A DNA stretch of 64,000 bases from Litsea cubeba (GCA_012931725.1 WHSA01000703.1:186001-250000), one strand, 5' to 3'; numbered from the stretch's first letter, positions 48,046 to 59,151 are shown. Program-made: numbers and translations. The notes: generated from the sequence alone by a model not told the origin.

Positions 48046-51000
48046 TCAGGAACTTGCCATGGGATGCTGGGGTGGGCTGTAACCCTTCTTTCGCACTGGG
48101 AAGCTTATCCCTAGCAGTTCGCCATTGTTTGTTCTTTCAGACTTCCTTTTAAGAACTTGATCGGCATCTGCAACCCGGCGAATCAGAGTACTCTCCCTGT
48201 CTCGAGCCTCTGTTATTGCAGCCCACTTGGCAGCGACTTGTGCCTGCAGATGCTCAAGACGTTTTCTGGCCTCATCGACCTCCCTATCAAGGATGTGAAG
48301 GTCATGTGTCAGCCCAATGATGGCTAGCTCTTCTAAGTTCTTCTCTCGGACTGTCTGCTTCCTGCTTTGTGTAGCCTCATCCAGGTTAGACCGTAGCCTT
48401 ATCCACAGGGTCCAGGAACATCTCCTTGAAGAACTGGTCGTCAGGAAAACCCATGGTCTCAAACCACCTGTCACCCAGCTCAATGATCCTATCAACGATC
48501 GCCCTGGCACTTGTGACATCCAGACCAGCCTCTTCGGCATCACCGAGAATCTCACGCACATGCTGGATCATCCCAAATCCGGCATCTAAGTGCCCAGAAA
48601 GTAGAGTCTCAATCCAAGAGCTCAGAACCCGCACCACCACCTTCTTCGCAAAAATAAGAGATGGCCCAGCTGAAGATTCGCCCAACTCCGTTGCTCGGCT
48701 GCGCATGTCATCACCCATTGGAAGAGTAACAAAAGAACTCTTTCCAGTTGAAGCTGCTCCTGCTCGGGAAGGAATCTCAGCACGCGGTATCTCCTCAACA
48801 GTGTCAGAACTGGTCCTAGGAGTCTCTACCTTTGGATCAACCTCTGGCATCCCTTGCTCTGGTTCTAAAGGAAGCGACGGACTCTCCCCTGTCACCTCAA
48901 AACCTGCTAAAGAAACACAAAAAGGTATGAATATAATCCTATTTGAAAATCATTATCAGGGTTATTACTACAAAATACCTTCTTCGACGACTGGCGGAAC
49001 ACTCTCTTCCTCCATGAACTCATCGGAAGCATTATCAACATTTGCGTCATCGATGGTTCAAAGTCATCGGAATCCTGTGGCAAGTCAGCTGGCAAGAAAA
49101 ATGTTAGCAAACCAAGTCACAGACACACAAAAAAAAAGCAAAAAAAACAAGAAGTCATACTAATTGGAGATTCTGGATTCACTCCAGAGTCCCTCGGTTC
49201 TTCTTCAGGTGCCCCGACAGGATCCGTCACCACCTCATCGGTTGGAACCTCAGGCATCACCAAGTCTTCCTCTGCTAAAAAAAAAAAAAAAAGAAAAGCA
49301 GAAACAAGAAGCAAATCAGAACATGGAAAAATCCCATGAAAAGAAATGGAAAGAGAAAAAGGAAGAATCACACCTTCACCGACGGTCTCTTCTTCTCGGC
49401 TTCTCTTCTCTGGAGGCTCGTCAGCATCCATTGGCACATCCTCATTGATGTAAGAGGAACTTCCAAGTCAGGAGAGTCCTCATGCTGCCCCTTGCTGCGA
49501 TGATGACTCCTCCTCCTTTTACTCCTACGGGCTCACTTCTTAGAGGAACCTGCCCCGCTGTCAGAGTCAGGTTTCCCACTTGACTCCTCACTGGATGGTC
49601 TACCCTTATCAGTGGACTCCACGGAAGCTTGCATCTGTGCCGCTTGCATCCAATCACCAAGTTCGGCTTCCTCTTATGTTAGCTGCTCTAAAGCCTCATC
49701 AGGTATTTCTCGAACAGCTTCAGAACCAATGATGCCCTGGTCACCGAGAAAGCCTATCTTGTGCTTCTCTCCAGAAAGGAAGGCCCAAACTTCCTCTCAC
49801 CGGACGCCATCCGACTTTCCAAGGCCCTTTCCAGATGCCAGCTTCACATCAAGCTCCTTCTTGGAAAGCCCCCGATATGCCGAAAAGCTCTCCGCGAACC
49901 ACTTCGCAAAGCCGGCAGTCCGGGAAGTCAACAACACAGGATAAGAGATCATGGCTGTAGTGTCTTCAGTACTATAGAAAGCCCATGCATTTCTCCCGTC
50001 CTGTAAACCTCCAAAGCGCTTCACCATGCTTGAAGGCGCTCCAACAACGCCTTGAGAAAAGCCCAGCTGCAAAGCAAAGCGAGAGGGTACATACGGCTGG
50101 ATGTCGACGAAAAGATGTCTGCGGTACACCATCGTGCCGACACGTATGCTGAAAAGTCACTCCTTCTCTGCATTTGTCAAGGAGTAATGCCTTCCCGACC
50201 CCGCCCTGGTAGAGTCTCGGGAGGCACCAAAATCAAAAGCCTTCTTCCGCAACTCCGGAGAAAGCTTCACTGAAGACTGCCCCATCTTGACGTCCTTGAA
50301 CCGTCGGATCCTCATGCGGGCAAACAAAAGTGATTCGTACACGGCTTTGCCCTTAGCCAACCGAATCATCAGAGGAACATCATCATGTGCAGCACCCAGC
50401 CGGTGGAAGCCAGGAGAGTGGTACACATACCACGAATAAAAGATGTGGGCTGAAAATACCCTGTTCATGGGAAGCCCAAGCCGAACCAAAAAGCAGCAGC
50501 CTGCAGTTCGATACACAGGTAGGAGTAAAGAGCTGGCACCAAAGCAAGCTGCACTCCAAACGCCATCTGACAAGCCGAAAAAATACAATGCGGCCTGATG
50601 TGCGTTCCATCTCCTCCAGCAAAAATAGCCTCACCAAGCCAATAAGTGAGGTAAACAGCGAGATCTCTCCGTAGTGCAATGTCAGGACATATGGCATTTG
50701 TACTCGCACAGAAATCTCTTAACTCTTCTTGCATAGCCAAGATCTTCTTCGAACTTGGATCCTGAGCCCTGGCTTCCTGGGTCACACTATCAAAAGACTC
50801 CCTGCTATCAAAAAAGTTGGGGAACGAAGAGCTAGAACTCTTCCAACTGCTGGATCTAACTTTCAAACCCTCCTTCTCCTTTAAAAAATCATAGAAGGAT
50901 ATGAGCTGAAAGTACAGAAGCCTGAACTCCTCAGACTGCTCCTCAAGGACGCTGGCCATCGGCATAAACTCCTCATAGAGTTTGCCAAGGATGGGCAATC

Positions 51001-52564
51001 TAGTAATAGCGCTCAGCTCCTTCAAAGAGAAACCAATCTCACCATTCGTCACAACGAAGGTATTGGTTTGTGGGAGGAATGACTCCAACATAGCCATGAA
51101 GGCCTCGTCGGAAAAGATCACGGTCTCCCTAAAGGCACGGACCGCATCAAAAATCCCGGCTTCCTTCAAAACGGCGCCACCAATCAGCAGGACGCGATCA
51201 GTCCATGACTTCCACTCGGAGTCAGCATTGAAACGGCCACGAAGTGGAAAAGGCTTTATCCAATTGCTGCCGTCACCACTGAAAATACCAAGGCCCACCG
51301 GTCTCAAATCGACCGACGGATAATCAGAGCCCTGGTAGCCGCTGGATGGCATCAACAGGCGACCTCTCCGTATATCTAGGAGAACCGCCAACAAAAACCC
51401 CGGTCTTGATTACATTTGTCCTTCTCACCCAGCTTGGAGGATCTTCCCTTCTTAGAGCACGTGGGAGCAAGGCTCATGATCGAGACGGTGCGATCAAACG
51501 TCGACCGGGTAGCAATAGTCTTCTTCACACCATCTGCTGTGAAAGAAAACTGAAAACATCTCCTCTGGTATGTCATGTCATCAGGGACGGCATCACCAAA
51601 GAAGAAGGTAGGCTTGGGTAAAACACTCTGATCTCTTATCACCCATGGACGACTGCTTACCATGATCTTATAGAATTCCTCTCCCTTGAGAGCGATCAGT
51701 TGTTGCCTCATCTCATCTCTATTGAGGGAGTCGCACTCTTCCAGATTTCTCTCAACATACTGAACCTTCTCAAAGGCCTGCTGAACGGCCGGATTAGAAG
51801 ATCTAGCAGATCGACGAGGTACGCTTGTAGCAGGCTCTTTACCCTTGTTCGTTCTGGAGGAACCACCTGCAAAGGATGGAAAAGAAAAAGATCAAACATC
51901 AAAATGACAGAATCTTGCTAAAAAAAATTCTGGCGAAATTTTGACATGATGACGGGGCAATTCCGAAGAAAAGGAACTATCTCGAAAGAAATAGAAAGCT
52001 TGAAGATGGGCTCAACATTGCTGCGAGCTTCGAAACTCCAAACTTTCGAAACCTCAAAGTCTCCGCAAAATCAGGAAGGGCTCAATATCACTGCGAGCTC
52101 CAAATTCCCAAATTTGAGAAAACTTTCAGGTATGCTATCACATCATGCTACAATTCAATTTACAAAAATATACATGCATGAACATCTTGGTAAAAAAAAT
52201 GCATTATCATGATGAGCAAACAAAAAAAAAGAAACTTTTTCGAAAAAAAAGGGGGAGAAAGAAAACAAAAAAAAGAAACTTTCTCAAAAAAAAGAGAGGG
52301 AAAGAAAACAAAAAGAAAAAAGAAAAGAAAAAAGGGGCTGGCCCACAGGCCACGTGGCCGTACGGCCAGATCCGTACACAAAAGAAAAAAAAAATGCAAA
52401 AAAAAAGAAAAGAAAAAGAAAGAAAAAAAATTGTGTGAAAAAAAAGAAGCAAACACGTGGAAAAGAAAAAAAAAGGGAAGAAAAGAAAGAAAGAAACAAA
52501 AAAAAAGAAAGAACCTTTTTCTACAATGGGGTTTTCTTGAAAAAGGGAACTTACTTGAAGCCAT
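48046..52564 (-). pseudogene. Opposite-strand plant-mobile-domain gene in Gypsy F
   Basis: A spliced gene runs against the retrotransposon. Exon 1 is ten bases, ATGGCTTCAA (52564-52555), followed by GTAAGT. Exon 2 starts at 51866 after TTTGCAG and joins in frame as MASSGSSRTNKGKEPATSVPRRSARSSNP. It continues RDEMRQQLIALKGEEFYKIM. After a frameshift near 51400 the long frame 50465-51394 (309 codons) matches the plant mobile domain (ADSEWKSWTDRVL, GEIGFSLKELSAITRLPILGKLYEEF, RRDLAVYLTYWLGEAIF). It goes on through MNRVFSAHIFYSWYVYHSPGF (50588-50157) and FALQLGFSQGVVG (50132-49797) to a coiled-coil C-terminus (48895-48046). Several frameshifts and stops break it. The function of such proteins is unsettled. 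Confidence 0.78.
52210..52550 (-). other. Polypyrimidine intron 1 of the F opposite-strand gene
   Basis: Almost pure A/G on the plus strand, so pyrimidine-rich in the transcript. It is broken only by a GC-rich island at 52337-52377 containing the palindrome GGCCACGTGGCC and CCGTACGG. A second CACGTG is at about 52454. The lysine- and phenylalanine-rich frames here come from base composition and are not genes. Confidence 0.7.
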
Positions 52565-52682
52565 TGATGGAGAAGAAGAATAAAAGTCTTGAAGATCTTG
52601 AAGAAGAACTCTTGGTCTTGAAGCCCTCTTGGGATTGTTGCAAAAGAAAGCAATAAGAGCAAGAGATCCTACCTACTCCTTG

Positions 52683-52692
52683 CTTTTATAGA
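52683..52692 (-). promoter_or_regulatory. TATA box of the F opposite-strand gene
   Basis: The minus strand reads CTATAAAAGCA about 120 bp upstream of the ATG at 52564. This fits a promoter independent of the LTR. Confidence 0.6.
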
Positions 52693-52739
52693 AGAGAGCA
52701 AACCAAAGAAGGAAAGAAGAAAGAGGTAAGTGTTACTAA

Positions 52740-53420
52740 TTAGTAACATTACCAAAAGAAAGAGATTAGAAAGATTCTTTCCCAAAAGAAAGATATCTTG
52801 AGGGATTTTCTCCCAAAAAGAAATCAATGAAGGATTCTTTCCCAAAAGAAAGATATCTTGAGATATTCTCTCCCAAAATAAAGGGAACATGAGAGATTCT
52901 CTCCAAGTAAAGATATTCTTAGATATTCTCTATCCAAAGGAGATATTTTTGGATATTCTTTACAAAAATGACACCATATGAGATCTAAGCCATTTCAAAA
53001 GCTTAAGGTCCCATGGGTTAGCCCATATGAGCCAGGTTTGACCACCTAGGCACTTAAAAAAAAAATTGGGCTTTAGTAAAAGAGAAATCCCTCTTACCAA
53101 GATCATACAAAAATGGTTCCATGCCTCTTTTGAGTTGATTCGACCATACAAAAGAGAATTCCAAGTCCCATTAGCTTCCAAAAATCAAACCATCCAGCCT
53201 TATCTACCAAATTGAGGCAAAATCTTGAAATTGACATTCCACAAAAAAAAAAACAAAAACTAAAACCTGATCCCCTAACTTGCCACATACAGCCTGTTAG
53301 GTCACAAGATCAGAATTGATCCGCCAACATTCCACATACAGCTTGTTGGGTCACACGGTCAAAACCAAACCCGACCCCCTAACCTGCCACATACAGCCTG
53401 TTAGGTCACTAGGTCAAAAC
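52740..53420 (-). repeat. Two repeat blocks upstream of the F opposite-strand gene
   Basis: At 52745-52960 a unit of ~30-60 bp with AGATATCTTGAGATATTCTC and CCCAAAAGAAAG recurs five or more times. At 53275-53420 a ~60-bp unit (CTTGCCACATACAGCCTGTT, then RGGTCAC) occurs three times. Both lie between the TATA box and the polypurine tract. They may be promoter repeats or hypervariable 3' sequence of the Gypsy element. Confidence 0.65.
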
Positions 53421-53631
53421 CCAAATTCACATCCTTGATGTCATCTTCAAAACTTTGCCTCGAGATGGTACGTGATCCCTTTCACTACCATAAAATTCCC
53501 CTGGAAGCTCAAAAGGCTATAAATACCAAAAAGAAAGACTGCTCAAAGACTCTTGGTCCAGTCACAGGCTCTCCTTCACAAATCTCTTCGAGGCACACCG
53601 ACTACAAATGTTAAGCAAACTTGTCGCTGCA

Positions 53632-53646
53632 CCTCGAGGGGGCATT
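53632..53646 (+). other. Polypurine tract of Gypsy F
   Basis: CTCGAGGGGGCATT stands directly before the TGTTGATACC that opens the 3' LTR, as expected for Ogre/Tat elements. Confidence 0.8.
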
Positions 53647-56252
53647 TGTTGATACCAAAAATGTCACTTTGCCTCTTCAAGATCCAAAGAGCTACATGAA
53701 GTCGCAACCTGCCATAAATAGTCAATGTTACTTCCAAAAAATCAAATCTTGTCAGAATCAAACAAAAACTGCAAGATCCTTCAAGACAGCCAAAAGAGGA
53801 GTACACAAGAAGTTTCGGGCCATTTCAAAATCATTTGGCCTAACTTCGCTTCTCCGGTAGCTGAAAAGGAGCTGCCGGCGGAGAAAGCATCGGAGACACC
53901 AAATCTTTGATCAGAGCCGATGGATGGTCTCAAAATACATCCAAAAGGCTCCACGTCAAGTTCCGAGTCAAACCGACAACGTTTGACCCTACATCAACCC
54001 TCGAACAGCTAAATCAAGCCTCTCAACGGTGAGAACCACCGAGGCCATCACTCATCAAATAGAGCACATGGACGGCTTCAAAATGCATACAAAGGGCTAC
54101 ACGTCAAATTTCAGGTCATTTCGACAACATTTGACCATGCTTTGACGCTCGGAAGCCAAATCAGGCCTCTCGGCGGCGAAGCTCCGCGGGACCATGGTTT
54201 CCAAGACAGGGCCTATAGATCATCTTAAAATGACACCAATAGGTTCCCTGTCAAATTTCAAGTCAATCGGACATCGGTTGACCGCACATCAAGCCGCGAC
54301 ATCTTCATCGCGACAAAAGCAAGTCTACTGGTGATAGGGCCCCAAACGGCTTCAAAACTAAAACAAAAGCCTATGGTTGGTCTTATTTATTGCTCATCAG
54401 GCTTCACCCCAAATTTCAGGTCATTCCGACATCGTTTGACCCAGTTTCAGTTTCTGACGGAAAATCGGCAGCTCTGCGCAACAAAGTCTTCGGCTTTCTC
54501 AGAAAATTGGAAACTTTGCAAAATAAAATGCAAGGATTCTCATCAGGTTTTCTACAGGAAAATCAGGCCAATAAATGATCAAAATGTCAAGGAAAAATAC
54601 AGAAGAAAAAAGAATCGAAAAAGCAGCAAAAACGGACACAAAACGGGATAAAAGGGGGAAAACCCCCCCAGGGTCGCAGGGCCAGGGTCGCCGGCGACCC
54701 TGGGGCCCGGGATCGCCCGGTGGGCCCTGGAAACCCCATTTTTTGCCTTTTTTCGTGATTCAAAATGTCCGGCCTCTGGTATTTTCCAAAATTCATACTT
54801 TTGAGACACCAAATCCTCTGACATCCGTAAAAAAACACGGGTTAATCATCAAGAGTATCGAAATCAACATTGATCGCCAATTGGTCAACCAAAAAAAAGT
54901 GTGCTTTCTACCCGACCGATCGAGAAATCGACAGGACAGATGGCACTGACCCGCTGTTGGCAACCAACACCTGAAGTTACATGGTCATCCGATATCGATC
55001 TATATGAAGATCCATCGATGATCATCGCCAGAAGAATTCCAAAAGACGCGGCACGGCCCGCGACTCTTCAACTGCTCGGCGACCACTTAATGCGATTAAT
55101 TGACTAGCTTTATTACAGTCATTAATCCATTTCTTTGGACGGCCCAATCAGAAGCAAGCATCTGGGAGTTACAAGTCAATAGATTCATGGCATTTAACCC
55201 GTGAAACTCCTCCCATCATGGCGATTAAAGGCGATTAAATGCCCTTAATCTCCTCCGGCCAATCAGAAGCCAAGAAAAAGGAGTTACAAAATAAAGAATT
55301 CAATCTTGTAATTCCTCTCTTTTTGTAGCTTTATGACAATTAAGGCTCATAAACCCTCCTAAATGGCTACCTAAAAGCCTATAAATAGGAGAGCTCTCCA
55401 AGAAGAAAACAGGACGGAAAAGACAAACAAAAAAAGACAGACAGCAGAGAAAACAAACAACAGACTGCAGAAAATCCGGAATCTCAGACAGAAAAAGGCA
55501 TCAAAGAGAGAAAACTCTGCGGAAATCCTACACCGACCACCGCTACAAGGTGACAAAAGTCCCTTGGGGAGGGGTACCCCCCCAAGGTCCTTGCCTTCTC
55601 CTTCTGCCTCCAATGGTTTAGACGTGGCTTTTCAGCCAGTCTACTTAGTTTTTTATTCGATATAGGACCTCCTCTTAGTCTTTGTCCTCTAAAAATCCGA
55701 GGTTATAGCCAAGCCAAGCGAATCAATGGCATCCTCTGTCCTCATCTGCATGGATGATGACGAAGTCCACATATGGCTTACGACCGTCAATCTGAACGGG
55801 TCCCCCACAATCTCCTGAGAAGTTAGATCCTCCTTTTCTTGCTTTTCATTGTAGTTTGTATTTTTCCAAAAGAGACAAAAATCACAACTCTTGTCTTTCA
55901 TTATTGATAAGGATTGTAAATCGGCTATAAGCGCCAAAAAAGCTCTATAAATGCCAAAATCGGCTATAAATGCCAAAAAAATCGCCTTTCACGGCAAATC
56001 AAGAAAATTTCTCTTTTCTTAAATATATGTGCAAAGGAAAACTTGAAAGAAGTTGATTTCCTTTTTACTTGCGAAGGTTGATCTCCGGATCAGCACTTGC
56101 AATTCCAAGTAAAAATAGAAAATCTGGCACACCCACACAAAAAAATGTTGATGCACGCCTCTGCCCCCCCTTTCGGTTACGAAAGGGCCGGATCCAACGG
56201 ACTCCCACATCCGTCGACCTCGGTAGAACCGAGCGGAAGCGCTGTTCCATCA
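53647..56252 (+). mobile_element. 3' LTR of Gypsy F
   Basis: About 2606 bp from TGTTGATACC to TTCCATCA, followed at 56253 by resumed Copia C LTR sequence. A TATA box (CTATAAATAG) is at 55379-55388. Between 53910 and 54460 a degenerate ~120-130-bp unit recurs about four times (GGCTTCAAAAT, TTTCAGGTCATTCCGACA, GTTTGACC, CAAATCAGGCCTCT). GGCTATAAATGCCA repeats occur at 55916-55980. The right end is placed from the Copia C alignment; no second LTR is available for comparison. Confidence 0.75.
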
Positions 56253-56499
56253 ATTTGAAGGATTTTTGAGAGAAAACAATTTGAAAGCTTTGAAATGAAA
56301 TATATAAAATATGAACTAAAAGCTTCAAGAACTTAAGTGACAAAAAGATTTTGAAAACCATGCGTATGATATAAAAACAAAGATTATGAATGAGAAATAT
56401 GCATGATGAACCTAAGATAAAGAACATGAAAGAATGAGAGGTCAAGCTTATATAAATAAATGCAACCTATCAAATTGCAAAAAAATAAAAACTCTAATG
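56253..56499 (-). mobile_element. 5' LTR of Copia C, second fragment
   Basis: This matches 15308-15555 of the 3' LTR (shared GAGAAAACAATTTGAAAGC onward). It ends CTCTAATG at 56499 instead of CTCTAACA, so the terminal CA is mutated. GAAGT (56500-56504) is the target duplication. Everything equivalent to about 14101-15307 is missing, including the TATA box and the RCCGAC cluster. Confidence 0.9.
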
Positions 56500-56504
56500 G
56501 AAGT

Positions 56505-56866
56505 AGCTTACTTGACTCCATATCTTTCTTAAAGGTAATAGAAGCTCCTTGAAATGACAGAGGCTTGAAACTCACATGGGGTTTACAACTCCCTTGCCTT
56601 TGCTATTCTTTCTTGCTTAGTGATGGAGGTAAAAAACTATTAACCAAAGGAATTACCCAATGGGTCCTTTTATAGGAGATTCCTACCCATCAAGGAACCA
56701 TTAACCCCCAACTATCACCTAACCCTTTAATCTCAGCCCATTATTAGTTTGCTGGCAAGTGAGCTCAAAATAACTAGGTCTCATAAATGTGCAGACAAGT
56801 GGGTATAAATATTAAAGATCCTTAATGGGCTTGTGGTCATGTGGGCCACACCCATTTAATCCAACA
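56505..56866 (-). mobile_element. 5' LTR of old Copia O, second fragment
   Basis: This continues from 13795. It ends ATCCAACA at 56866, so the minus-strand LTR opens TGTTGGATTAAATGGG, a common Copia start. A minus-strand TATA box (CTATAAAAGG) is at 56659-56668. Without Copia C the LTR is about 431 bp. Confidence 0.65.
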
Positions 56867-57054
56867 GTATCTTCTCCAACAATGGCTACTGAGGCAACTA
56901 CTTCTTCGGTTGGTTTGTTCCTTGGTATTATAGAACTCCAAATGGGATTATTAGAATGAAGTATTTGGTTTTGGGATTGTAGATGTTCAAAGATGGTGTT
57001 GTTCAGTGGTGATGGGTTTGTGCTAACTACATAATAAGGAAATGTAGGATTCAT
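56867..57054 (-). pseudogene. Interrupted reading frame, possible host first exon
   Basis: A minus-strand frame begins with AACCATGAA (ATG at 57054) and reads MNPTFPYYVVSTNPSPL, then IFEHLQSQNQIL and KPTEEVVASVAIVGED, where the Copia O LTR cuts it at 56866. The start context is good for a plant gene, and the 250 bp upstream look like an untranslated region. I do not recognise the family. It could be the first exon of a host gene or the N-terminus of another transposon protein. The rest would lie left of the window, beyond the nested elements. Confidence 0.35.
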
Positions 57055-57530
57055 GGTTTTTCCTTATGATGGGATGGATTTGAAAGTGATTTTTAGATGC
57101 TTTGAATGTGAAAGATGGTTTGTATCTACCATAAGAACAAGGAAATGAGTGTTTGAATGATAGAATTCAATCCATATTTCGGGATAAAAAATACTAAGTT
57201 TTAGTTTAGATCTATAAAAAAAATTTAGTCATGAATAGTGAAAAGGATAAAAAAGAATCTATTTATCTTCAACAAGCTAACATCAAATTGAATTTCATAG
57301 ACATTATTTGTTCATGTCAGCTTTCAATAACATGCAATTATCAATCCAACTAATTTTTTTTTCTTACCACTAAAACAGATGAAATATTTTGTATGGATTT
57401 AAAATATTATTTTCAAATATTTAAAACATAAACCATTTGTGTGAAGACCTTAATTACTAGAATAGATGAGGAAATAAAAGAAAATAAACTAAAAGATTAA
57501 TTTATCGAAACATCCAAGCATTTTACTGCG
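57055..57530. other. AT-rich non-coding sequence
   Basis: No reading frame, LTR end or repeat is evident. If the frame at 56867-57054 is a host exon, this would be its upstream region. I see no clear TATA box at a fixed distance. Confidence 0.4.
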
Positions 57531-58020
57531 TTTTCTTTTTTTTTTTTTTGATCGGTAACGGTAAAATATATAAAAGACTTAAGAAAGGTACACTAAAGAA
57601 GATGGAAAGAAAAGACATGCAAAGTTATTAGAGCTAAATACCAACACAAAACAACAAATTACAAAGGAGCAAGCAAAACTACCTCTCTTTCTACCCCCCC
57701 CCCCCCAACTTAGCCAAAGCATCCGCCATGCCATTCCCCGACCGATGCACATGATGAAACTCAACATTCAAAGATGATGACCAAGTCTTGATTTCATTGA
57801 AAAGAAATTGAAATTTCCATGGACCCTTCTCCAAACAAGACATCCAAAAATCGCATTTGAGGAATCGCTTTCCACCACTATGCTCTGAAAATTATTTAAG
57901 ACACAGATCCTTAGAGCTTCCAATATAGCTAACACTTCCGCTTCATTAGAATCTTTGATGCCTATTGTAGGTGCAGAAAAATAATGACCCACAATAATCA
58001 AGGTGCTTTACAGGACTTAT
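57531..58020 (-). mobile_element. 5'-truncated LINE (L1-type) with RNase H remnant
   Basis: On the minus strand the element ends TTACCGATCAAAAAA with a poly(A) tail at 57531-57549, the typical tail of plant L1-type LINEs. It encodes the end of an RNase H (RVT_3-type) domain: SNEAEVLAILEALRI and VVESDSSNAI in one frame, then VEFHHVHRSGNGMADALAKLG in another after a frameshift. A C-run (about 57696-57709) follows. The 5' edge near 58020 meets Gypsy G. No clear target duplication was found. Confidence 0.82.
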
Positions 58021-58025
58021 CCAAA

Positions 58026-58846
58026 TGTAGAGGTTAACCCGCTGCCTGAAAGCCTGAAAAGGAAGAGCAAACAGTCAGAGGACCCTGGCCTAGGCGGCGC
58101 AAGGCTCTCCGATGCCTAAGTCAGTAAGTGAACAAAGGAAGGAGATGGAGAGCAGAGGCAGAGCAACAGTTCTGGTTTTTCGGTGTGCATACCTGTAATG
58201 GGGAGTGTTGCTCTTCTTATAAAGGAAGGTACCTACGTTGCATGGAGGAGGCTAATGATGACGTATTGACACGTCTAGGGGTGTCATCTTGTCAGCCCAC
58301 CATTCATTAAATGAGGGTCCGATCAGCCCACAAAGTAATAAATGCCAGTCGGGTCAGCCCACAACGCATTTAATGCACGTCGTGTTGGGCCAGATCCCAA
58401 TGGACGCCTTCGGCGGCAAGGGTACCATCGAATCCTCCCTCGGGCCCCGCCCTGATTTCGCTTCAGCCGTTGGATGCCGCCCTGTCAGCGATCTGGCGGA
58501 GATTGTGGACGGCTGGATGTCACATCTGTCCCATTGGCTCGCGCCCTTACTCCTCCACGTGTCCGATGACGTGGGGGGCGAAGGGCGCGAGTGGAGAGTC
58601 TCTTCTCGCTCCGGCTTTCATCCGGCATCCCCGGCCGAGGTGGAGCTTGGGAACCTGGGCAGCCGAGCTTGGTGCCAGCGGCTCGGGCCTGTCTGGCTTC
58701 GGCTGAGGCCCCTGTCTTGGTAGCCGAGGTGAGTCTGAGGCCACGTGGTCAGCATGCGGATAGCACGTGAGGCGCGTGAGAGTGCTTAGCCCCATTTGAT
58801 GACTGTGATTAGCATAATCCCGGAGCTTTGGAAATCTCCCCACACA
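58026..58846 (-). mobile_element. 3' LTR of Tat-type Gypsy G
   Basis: About 820 bp. Plus-strand reading starts TGTAGAGGTTAA and ends CCCCACACA next to the polypurine tract. A minus-strand TATA box (TTTATAAGAA) is at 58216-58225. The partner LTR is outside the window, so the left edge is a best guess. Frames at 58289-58843 inside it are not genes. Confidence 0.6.
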
Positions 58847-58862
58847 ATTGCCCCCAAGCTTC
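58847..58862 (-). other. Polypurine tract of Gypsy G
   Basis: The minus strand reads AAGCTTGGGGGCAATT directly before the LTR start TGTGTGGGG, the expected layout for a Tat element. 58863-59151 holds nothing else I recognise. Confidence 0.75.
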
Positions 58863-59151
58863 TGACCTCGCGAAGCTCGCCAGCAAAGTGAGGTCGGGAG
58901 CTATATGTCGGGGAGTTTCTTGGGATTGTCCTGCTTTGGATGGTTGAGGCGATAAATGGTGTCTGCTAATCAATACCGAAGGTATATCGACGGCTCCGCG
59001 TGTCATCCTCTGATTGGTTGCCCAGTTGCCTCGATGTTGCGTGCGCCGTTTTGTCAGGGATATTTTCAATATTCGAAATGATTTGCGCGGAGCCCTAGGA
59101 GGCATTATTTGGCGCGCGCAGCTAGGGTTTCTGAAGAGGGGGTCCTTTCTG

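Larger units (their letters stand above)
39927..56252 (+). mobile_element. Ogre/Tat-like Gypsy element F, deletion derivative
   Basis: A 16.3-kb plus-strand Gypsy remnant: leader, gag, protease, integrase, tandem repeats, an opposite-strand gene, polypurine tract and 3' LTR. The 5' LTR is absent, and reverse transcriptase plus RNase H are missing between 45262 and 45270. The integrase (WAYRTT, YGCDAVVPLEVQIPSLRV) and gag-protease linker (YDLIEHFKHIPARLNILDLFRMS) are of the Ogre/Tat kind. It lies inside the 5' LTR of Copia C. Confidence 0.85.
13796..56499 (-). mobile_element. SIRE-like Copia C, split by nested elements
   Basis: A minus-strand Copia whose ends now lie 42.7 kb apart. GAAGT flanks it on both sides (13791-13795 and 56500-56504), so one insertion explains both ends. 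Internal parts are 15556-16119 and 34920-39632. Array D (16120-34914) and Gypsy F (39927-56252) are later insertions. RT (AQIYVDDIVFGSTSE), RNase H and gag signatures are of the SIRE/Maximus group. The ~290 alignable bp near the LTR starts differ at roughly 2-3% of positions by eye. The polyprotein is broken in many places. Confidence 0.9.

Noticed and set aside
50465..51394. The 309-codon plant-mobile-domain frame as a host gene
   Set aside because: It lies between integrase and 3' LTR of Gypsy F, the slot where Tat elements carry extra genes, and its other exons stay within the element.
52160..52662. Lysine-rich and phenylalanine-rich frames
   Set aside because: They result from a purine-only stretch. 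The region fits a polypyrimidine intron on the minus strand.
58289..58843. Overlapping frames on both strands in a GC-rich stretch
   Set aside because: They lie in the LTR of Gypsy G and show no recognisable domain. High GC keeps frames open.
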